A stretch of DNA of 23,525 nt, from positions 1-23,525 of IMG/VR virus record IMGVR_UViG_3300025138_000367; one strand, written 5' to 3'. The DNA is from a virus. The notes below the pieces were generated by a model. It made no database searches. It was not told the DNA's origin and saw only the letters and a program-made list of their open reading frames with translations. Positions 8,183-16,500 of the stretch are shown piece after piece (position 1 is the stretch's first letter; each line of letters starts with the position of its first letter). Made by a program: the position numbers and the translations under genes.

Positions 8183-8947
8183 ATGGTAAGTATAGATAGA
8201 GTATATCAAAAAGTTTTAGCGCTAGCTAACAAAGAACAAAGAGGGTATATAACTCCACAAGAGTTTAACTTATTTGCCGATCATGCTCAGATGGAAATAT
8301 TTGAGCAATATTTTTATGATATAAATCAATTCATGAAAATACCTGGTAACAATACTGTTTATTCTGATCCAATTGATATTATAGAAGACAAAATAGCTGC
8401 TTTTGAATATTGGGCTGTTCAAGATAACACTAATGTTACTGGTGATTATGGAGATATAAATTTATCACAATTTACAGATCTTTACAGGATAACAGAGGTT
8501 AGAGTTGATTATAGAGATGGGCTTGGTTATGCTATTTGTGAAGAAGTAAATTTAAAAGAGTTTAGAAGATATTCTGAAAGCCCACTAGCGCGCCATACTA
8601 CTAAAAGACCTGTTTTCATGCATTATCATGCTAATTACAATAGAATTAAAGTTTATCCTTATCCACCAAACTTAAACGATGTTAATAACAGTTTAATAAC
8701 AGGAGGAGATCTTGTAAGAATTAGTTATACAAAAAAACCAACTAGCCCAAACTGGGCATATGTTGTTATAAACAACAAACCGCTATACAACGCAACCTCT
8801 GCTGTTGATTTTGAACTACACGCTTCAGAAGAAGTAGAGTTAGTGTATAGAATATTAGCTTTAGCGGGCGTTGCAATTGAAAAACCAAACTTAACACAAA
8901 CAGCTGTTGGACTTGGTAGCGCTCAAATTCAAGTAGAAAAACAATAA
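8183..8947 (+). CDS. Head-tail connector (ring/adaptor) protein 1
   Basis: The 254-residue protein begins with a strongly family-like segment (VYQKVLALANKEQRGYITPQ, followed by EFNLFADHAQMEIFEQYF). I associate this with the small ring protein that docks below the portal in crAss-like phages and with many marine Bacteroidota phage connectors. The N-terminal 50 residues look helical, and the middle and C-terminal parts mix beta strands and loops (ITEVRVDYRDGLGYAICEEV). There is no catalytic motif. Its position matches T7 gene 11, the tail adaptor. It is translated from an A-rich leader (acaaaaaaagaaatt) just after a stable hairpin and is separated from the second ring gene by 4 bases, so the two are very likely made together. 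The family assignment is by recognition; the exact place in the neck is inferred. Confidence 0.75.
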   Translation: MVSIDRVYQKVLALANKEQRGYITPQEFNLFADHAQMEIFEQYFYDINQFMKIPGNNTVYSDPIDIIEDKIAAFEYWAVQDNTNVTGDYGDINLSQFTDLYRITEVRVDYRDGLGYAICEEVNLKEFRRYSESPLARHTTKRPVFMHYHANYNRIKVYPYPPNLNDVNNSLITGGDLVRISYTKKPTSPNWAYVVINNKPLYNATSAVDFELHASEEVELVYRILALAGVAIEKPNLTQTAVGLGSAQIQVEKQ

Positions 8948-8951
8948 ATAA

Positions 8952-10556
8952 ATGGGATTATTACATAACACTACAAATAGAGAATATTACCAGGGAAATA
9001 ATCTGGGTAACTATCAATTTACTTCTTTAGATCATATTATAACTCAGTTTCAAATAGCTTACGTTGGAGAAGGAAAAATAATACCAAAAGTAAAAAGAGC
9101 AGACGTTGTGTTTCACGCTCAAAGAGCTTTGCAAGAACTATCTTTTGACACTTTTAAATCTATAAAAGCTCAAGAAATAACGCTACCACCATCACTAACT
9201 ATGATATTGCCTCAAGACTATGTGGGTTACACTAAGTTAAGCTGGGTAGATTCATCTGGCATAAAACATCCTTTAATAAAAACAAACTCTACATCAAATC
9301 CATTTTCAATAAAACAAGAAGATAACGGTGATTATTTTTTTGAAAGCAACTATGTAAATATTGTTAATGGTGATTTTGATCAATCAATAAACACTGGTTG
9401 GAATATATCTAATGGTGATAAATCTGGCGCTTGGGATGGTATTAGTAGTAGCGTTAATTATCCTCAACCTATTTATTTAAACGACACAGTTGGAATAGTT
9501 TCAGAACAGCTTGAGTTTAGCAGCCTTTGGACAAGTCAATTTGGAGGTAATTTAGGTAGGTCTTATGGCGCTTGGCAACACATAGACGTATCAAGTGCAA
9601 GTTCAATAGATTTATCTGTTAACGGTAGTTCAGCAGCTAAAATAGTTGACGGCTCTACAACACTATGCGGCTTTGGAATACTTAGGGTAGGTTTTACAAC
9701 CACAAATCCAGCTATGGGTTGGCTTTCAAAAGGAACTAGTAGTCAGATACTTCCAGCTACTTTTACATCATCACAAAACCCAACAAACCCATCACCAAAT
9801 CAGTATGCTGAATACTTAGACGTGGGGTATTTAGAGTGGGATGATGGTACGGCTTCAACTAAAGAGCTTAACAACATAGATGTTAGTGGTTTAAACGAAA
9901 TTTGGGTGTACGTGCAAAGTCAAGCGCCTTGGACAGCGGCGGCAGCAACAACACTGACTAACACAGCAAGTTCAGGAGCAGCGGTTTGGAGTCCAACTTC
10001 GGCGGTTAATATAACGCCTTCGAAAAATAGTGTAGATTCTATATCTATAACTGTTCCAGAAGATGGCGTTTCGCTTACAAGTAAAAATAAAGATAATAAT
10101 TCAGATACTTGGTCAAACTACAAATCTCAAACTCCATCTGAAAATAATAACGAAGATTACGAAGATGATGTTTATTGGCCTATGAACGGACAAAGATATG
10201 GTCTTGATCCTCAGCACGCTCAGGTTAACGGATCTTTTTATATAGACAATACGTTTGGTAAAATAAATTTTAGCTCTAATATTGCTGGTAGAACCGTAGT
10301 GTTAGATTACATTAGTGATAGTTTGGGTACAGACGGAGAGATGCAAGTGCATAAGTTTGCAGAAGAAGCAATGTATAAGTGTATAGCATACGCAATTATT
10401 TCAACTTCTTCGTCTCAACTTTTACAACAGTTAGCACCTAGATTTAAAAAAGAAAGATTTGCTGAAATAAGAAAAGCAAAAATAAGATTATCAAGTTTAA
10501 AACTAGAAGAGCTTGCTCAAACTTTAAGAGGTAAATCCAAACAAATAAAACACTAG
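8952..10556 (+). CDS. Head-tail ring/connector protein 2 with a beta-sandwich insertion
   Basis: The 534-residue protein has a conserved frame split by an insert. Residues 1-137 include 'VFHAQRALQELSFDTFKSIK' and 'LPPSLTMILPQDYVGYTKL', and residues from about 405 on include 'NGQRYGLDPQHAQVNGSFYI' and 'VHKFAEEAMYKCIAYAIIST'. Both ends are typical of ring proteins in Bacteroidota phages, which join portal and tail. The C-terminus is a basic helical segment. Residues about 139-370 interrupt this frame with a Ser/Thr/Gly/Asn-rich module opening NGDFDQSINTGWNIS, a pattern like family 4/9 carbohydrate-binding modules. The module would sit on the outside of the neck. The gene starts 4 bases after ring protein 1 and ends 3 bases before the giant muzzle gene. 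The connector role is well supported; carbohydrate binding is inferred. Confidence 0.75.
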   Translation: MGLLHNTTNREYYQGNNLGNYQFTSLDHIITQFQIAYVGEGKIIPKVKRADVVFHAQRALQELSFDTFKSIKAQEITLPPSLTMILPQDYVGYTKLSWVDSSGIKHPLIKTNSTSNPFSIKQEDNGDYFFESNYVNIVNGDFDQSINTGWNISNGDKSGAWDGISSSVNYPQPIYLNDTVGIVSEQLEFSSLWTSQFGGNLGRSYGAWQHIDVSSASSIDLSVNGSSAAKIVDGSTTLCGFGILRVGFTTTNPAMGWLSKGTSSQILPATFTSSQNPTNPSPNQYAEYLDVGYLEWDDGTASTKELNNIDVSGLNEIWVYVQSQAPWTAAAATTLTNTASSGAAVWSPTSAVNITPSKNSVDSISITVPEDGVSLTSKNKDNNSDTWSNYKSQTPSENNNEDYEDDVYWPMNGQRYGLDPQHAQVNGSFYIDNTFGKINFSSNIAGRTVVLDYISDSLGTDGEMQVHKFAEEAMYKCIAYAIISTSSSQLLQQLAPRFKKERFAEIRKAKIRLSSLKLEELAQTLRGKSKQIKH

Positions 10557-10559
10557 TAT

Positions 10560-13500
10560 ATGCCAGAAATTAAACATCAGTTTACCGGTGGTAAAATGAA
10601 CAAAGATCTTGACGAAAGACTTGTTCCTAATGGAGAGTATAGAGACGCGATGAACATACAAGTCTCAACATCAGAGGGTTCTGACGTTGGTACTGTTCAA
10701 AATATATTAGGTAATTCTTTAGTTCCTGGACAAAACTTTATTGGAAATGGAGCGCTTTGTGTTGGTAGTATTGCTGATGAAAAACATGATAAACTATATT
10801 ATTTTGTTACTGAAAATAAAGAATTAATACAAAGTGGTAATTTTGATTTTGGTACAAATAAAGTTGTGTCAGGAGGTGTTGTTACATCTGCATCCACCGC
10901 TGAAAACTGGACTTTAGTTTACAATACAAGCGCAGAAGAAGGATGGGAATGGTCAGGACAAAAAATTAAAGGTACTGACGTGCCTTCAAATTATAAAATA
11001 AACCAATATTTAACAGATACACCGAGTCAATCTGGCGGAATACCAACAGGTGATTTCATTAAAGATGTTTTTTATGAAGTTAAATTTACTGTAAGTGGTA
11101 GTAATGGTGATTCTATAACGCTCACATTAAGCAATGAAGATGGAGAGCGTTTTTCTATATCATCCGGTTTAATGTCAGATGATGGCGATTATACATTTGT
11201 TAGACAACTAGGTTCTAGTCCCGCTACGACTAATAGTCAATTTTTCAATAGACTTTATATTCAAGCAACTGGTGGTGGTGGTTTTACCGGAAATATAGAT
11301 AATATATCTATAAAAAGAGTTGGTGACTATATAATAGAATATGATTCTAAAACCAACTCTGTAACACCTGTGATAGTAGACACTAATAATAGTGTTTTAA
11401 AGTTTTCTTCTAAAATGATGATAACAGGTATAAATATTATTGATGATATATTACTATGGACAGACAATGTTAATGAGCCTAAAAAAATAAGTATATCTAG
11501 GTGTAAGCAAGGAACACTAACAAATGGTTTAACAAAAACAAGTCTTATAGTAAAGGACCAAGAGCTAAGAGACTTAAAAGAAGAGGATATAACTTTAATT
11601 AAAAAATCTCCTTCAAAAGCGCCTATTATTAATAAAACACTTTTCCCTGAAGGCTCTACTACAGAAGGGCGTATTGGAGTGTATGGTCAATCACCCGCCA
11701 CAAATCTTAATGTTCCACTGTTTGATGTTGATAGTGAAGAGGGCGATGAGTTTTGGGTTGGTATAGGCTATTTAGTAGGGAATCGCCCAGAATTACTAGT
11801 GGGTGATACTATTAGATTATATTTAGGCACTAGCCCCGCTGTTGTTGATGATGAGTATGTTGCGCGGCTTTTAATAACAGAGGTTTATCCAGTTAACACC
11901 GAGCTTTCTATTGGTGGAAGTGTTATAGCTTATGATTATCAAATGGCTATAAAAGTACATGTATCAACAAAGATAGATCATAATACAAGTGTTGGAAATT
12001 ATTATTTTAAGGCAGAAAAAAATGTTGAAGGTATATTTAAACGTAAATTTCCTAGGTTTGCTTATAGGTACAAATACCAAGATGGTGAGTACTCTCCAGT
12101 AGGACCATTTTCTGAAGTTGTTTTTGTACCAGGCGATTTTAAATACCATCCCACTAAAGCTTACAATGAAGGCATGGTTAACACGCTTAAAGAACTAGAA
12201 CTAAAAAACTTTGTAACCGAAGATATTCCTCTTGATGTTGTTCAAATTGATTTGCTTTATAAAAACGAGTTTTCACCTAACGTGTATCTTATAAAAACTT
12301 TAGATAAAGATAGTGAATATTGGAATGCCAACGGTGGTCATGGCGCTTATGGTATAACTACAGAAAACATATATACTCAAATCCCTTCTAATCAACTTAT
12401 AAGGCCTTGGGACAATGTTCCAAGAAAAGCTTTAGCGCAAGAAGTTACTGGCAACAGGTTGGTGTATGCAAACTATACACAAGGATATAACATGTATGAT
12501 GACACTAACGCGGATATAACACCAAATCTTACCGCTAACTTGTATCCTAGAGAATTAAGTCATGGTGGTGGTAATAAAGCATTAAAATCATTAAAATCAC
12601 AAAGAACTTATAATGTTGGTATTGTTTATGGTGATAAATACGGTAGAGAAACACCTGTGTTTACTAATGACACGGCAAATCAACTAGTTACAAAATCTTT
12701 TAGCGCAACCTCTAATGCTTTAGGAATAAAAGTTAACAGTGATTATCCTTCTTGGGCTGACTACTATAAAATATTTATAAAAGAAACCGCAAACGAGTAC
12801 TACAACTTAGCTATGGGTAGGATATACGATGCTCAGGATGGTAATGTTTGGATTTCTTTTCCTTCTATTGATAGAAATAAAGTAAACGAAGATACTTACC
12901 TTATACTTAAGAAAGAAGTTGGTTATAACCAAGAAGATGGTGGCGCTGTTACAGCGGGCGATACAAATCCTGATGCTAGATATAAAATTGTAGCTATCAG
13001 CAACGAGGCGCCAGAATACATAAAAACAGAATACACTATACTTGCTGAAACTAATAAAAAAATTCATGGAGCCACATTATTTGGTGGAGTACAAGCTGGT
13101 GGTTTATTCTCTATAGGTAGTCCAGCTAACGGACCTACCCCAGGTAAAAGATCATTTACTATTGACTCTAGATGGTGGCAAGAAGATGGGTTAGATAACT
13201 GGCAGCTTGGGTTAACAGATCTTGAAACAATATGGAATGACAGAGGTCAAGATGATATTTATGTTTCTTTTTCAAACCGAAATCTTGATCTAACAACCAA
13301 TGCATCTGCTAGTAATCCTTTTAAGTTCGCGCCAACTGTTATGTCTAGAAAATATAAGGTTATAGACATATCTTCTGAGCCGTCAGCAGGTCCTGCTACA
13401 AGTGAGTACAACGGTCACGCTTTTTATAAAGTTAATTTAGCTGAGGTTATACCGCAAAATGAAGCTTGGTTAACCGAGTATCTTGGAGCGGGTGCAGATG

Positions 13501-16500
13501 GAGCTTACAATAAAGGTGGTAGACTACGACCTCATTTTTACAAAAAAGAAGTTTTGAACAAACCGGAGTTTGATGGTAGATTTTTTGTTAAAATAATAGA
13601 AGATGAAATAATAACTAAGGCTTTACGTACAGAAGATGTAAAAGTTGATTCTGGTTGGGAAGTAACGGCTTCAATTGATAATTTGTATTATTTAAAAGAT
13701 GGAACTGGTGTTGGTGAAACTGGGCAAAACTCTTCTACTACAAAAGAGCAGTGGGAAGATATATTTGCTGGTATGGGTTCAAGTGGCAAGTGGTTTATTG
13801 ATGAAGCTAGCTACGCGGGTTTACAACCTCTTGATGATGGGCATCCTAAAAATTCAGTTCATCAAATATTGAGTAATAGTAATAATATAACCTTAAGCGA
13901 TACTACCGAGAATAGATTTTTTCTTAAGTTTGATATTGGAAGTCCTGTGCAATTATACTACCCCTCCGGTGGTGCAAATGGTGATCCTTTCTATCCTAAC
14001 CCAGTTATTGATACAGAGCTATTAGCAAAGGGTAGTGGGATGTCAGAAGGTGGTGCTGCTTTAAGAGGTATTCACCAAGGGCGTTACGAAACAGTTGAAA
14101 TGGGTAATATCGATGTTGATGCTTATGTTGATGATAGTACCACGGCAACTTCCACTCAAACTGGTGGTAAATTCTTAAGTCTATCTTACAGTTCTATTGG
14201 TCCAGACAATGTTAACGACTACGACTCAGGAAGCTTAGCTAATGCCAATGAAGCAGCAATATACCCAAAAAAAGGTAAGCCTTTTTGGGATGCTTTTCAA
14301 GAAGAAAAAAACTGGTTTGTAGGTAGTGACGGAGGAACAAACTCTTTTACTAACGACCAAGATAATATAGTTTCTAATTTAAAGCGCGGAAGTTTATTTA
14401 GACTGGCTGGTGATTCGAACGTGTATAAAATCAAAGGAGTAACAAAGAAAAGAATATACAATTACATGGGTGCTATGTATTGGGATGGTGTAAAAAAAAT
14501 AACTTATGGAGTCGCGCATTACCATTCTAGTCAATATGGTAGCGATGGTTTTGAAAATTATACAGACACTGGTACGCCACCAAGCTACGCATATCCTGGC
14601 ACACCAGCAGATCTTAATGAAAATGGATTAGGTTACTTTTACACAAACAGCAGCGGTGTAAACACATGGTTTGGTTACAACAATAATGCTAATCCTAAAA
14701 ATGTTTATAATTTACTAAACGATCAAAACATAGCTGTTTATGGTGATAATATAGGCTCTTACACAGCGGTGCACGCGCAACACGCAAACATGACAGCGGC
14801 TACAAACTGTAGGGTAAACTACCTTATAAACTACGAAGTTTTATCTTTTGCAGAAAACCCTCAAATTGATAATGATTCAGATGAAAGAGATTTAGCAAGC
14901 AATTCAGTTATAACCGACACAAATCCACCTACCGCGACTAATTCTTGTAGGTTTGAATTTTTAAAAGAGTTTAGTACTGTTAAAGAAAACAGGCTACCTA
15001 AGTTTCCAGCTGTGTTTGAAACAGAGCCTACTGAAGATGTTGGGCTTGATATATACTACGAAGCTTCTGGTAAAGTGCCTGTAAAACTAAACTATACCAA
15101 CATATCTAATTTTTTGCAAATTGGCTCTAGTGTTGGAGGTGGCTCTGGCGCTTTTGTAACAGACATAACCTACGTAGATCCAAACAGCTATAACAACGTA
15201 ACAGCCTGGAGGATTGGTTTGTCCACACCAGTTGATCGTAATTTTTTTGGCAGCGTGGGCACTGAGGTTAATTTTTACAACGAAGATGGTGGGTTTGTTA
15301 TTGGAAATCTACTAGGTGTAATAAACCCTTTGGGAGTAGATTCAACCTACGCGTATAGTGATGACGGTGGGATTGTTGTTATTCCTGGTTTTGACTTTAT
15401 TGATCCAGACGATCCAACCAATAGCCCTTTAGTTATTGAAGTAGACTCTATTATAGTAACTTTTACAACAAATAAAATTGGATTAGGTTGGTTTAACTGC
15501 TGGAGCTTTGGTAATGGAGTTGAATCTAACCGTATTGGAGATACCTACAACAAGCCATTTATAACAAATGGCGTTAAAGTATCCACAACATTATTAGATA
15601 AATATGAAGAAGAACATAGAAAATACGGATTAATATATTCTGGTATTTACAACTCCACAAGCGGTGTTAATAGTTTAAACCAGTTTATTGCTGGTGAAAA
15701 AATTACAAAAGATATAAACCCATCATATGGTAGTATTCAAAAACTACACTCAAGATCCACGGCGGACGGAGATTTAATTGCGTTGTGTGAAGATAGGGTT
15801 TTAAAAATATTAGCCAATAAAGATGCTTTGTTTAATGCAGACGGAAACCCTCAGCTTATAGCTAACAACAGTGTGCTTGGCCAAACAATACCTTTTGTAG
15901 GTGAGTATGGCATATCTAAAAACCCAGAATCATTTGCTTCTGAATCTTACAGAGTTTATTTTACCGATAGAGTAAGAGGTGCTGTTATAAGATTATCAAA
16001 AGATGGGTTAACACCTATATCAAGCCACGGTATGAAAGATTGGTTTAAAGACAATTTATCACTTGGAACAACAAACTTGTTAGGCGAAAATAATCTTAGC
16101 TCACAAGATAACTGGAGCATACCTAGCAATGGTAATTCAGCCGTGGTAAATGGTGAGGCTATTTTAGGTTACTATAATAATGATATTAATGATAGTAGAT
16201 ATGGTGGAGTTGCTCGCCTTCGAATGAATAACATATTAGAAATTGGTAAAACATATAGATTGCAATATGAAGTTATAGAGCACAGTGGGCTTAAAAACCA
16301 AAACACTGGTGATTACAGCGCTATGGCTGTGGTTAATACGTTCCCAGGTAGTGGTTGGATATCAGGAGCATATAGTGGTAGCCAGGGAGCAACAAATGGC
16401 GGTAGAGTAAATGCCACGTGGACAGCAAATAGAACTGATTTTGAATTACTACATTATCAAGTTAACAGTCCGAGTGGTTTGTACACACCACTGACTGGAG

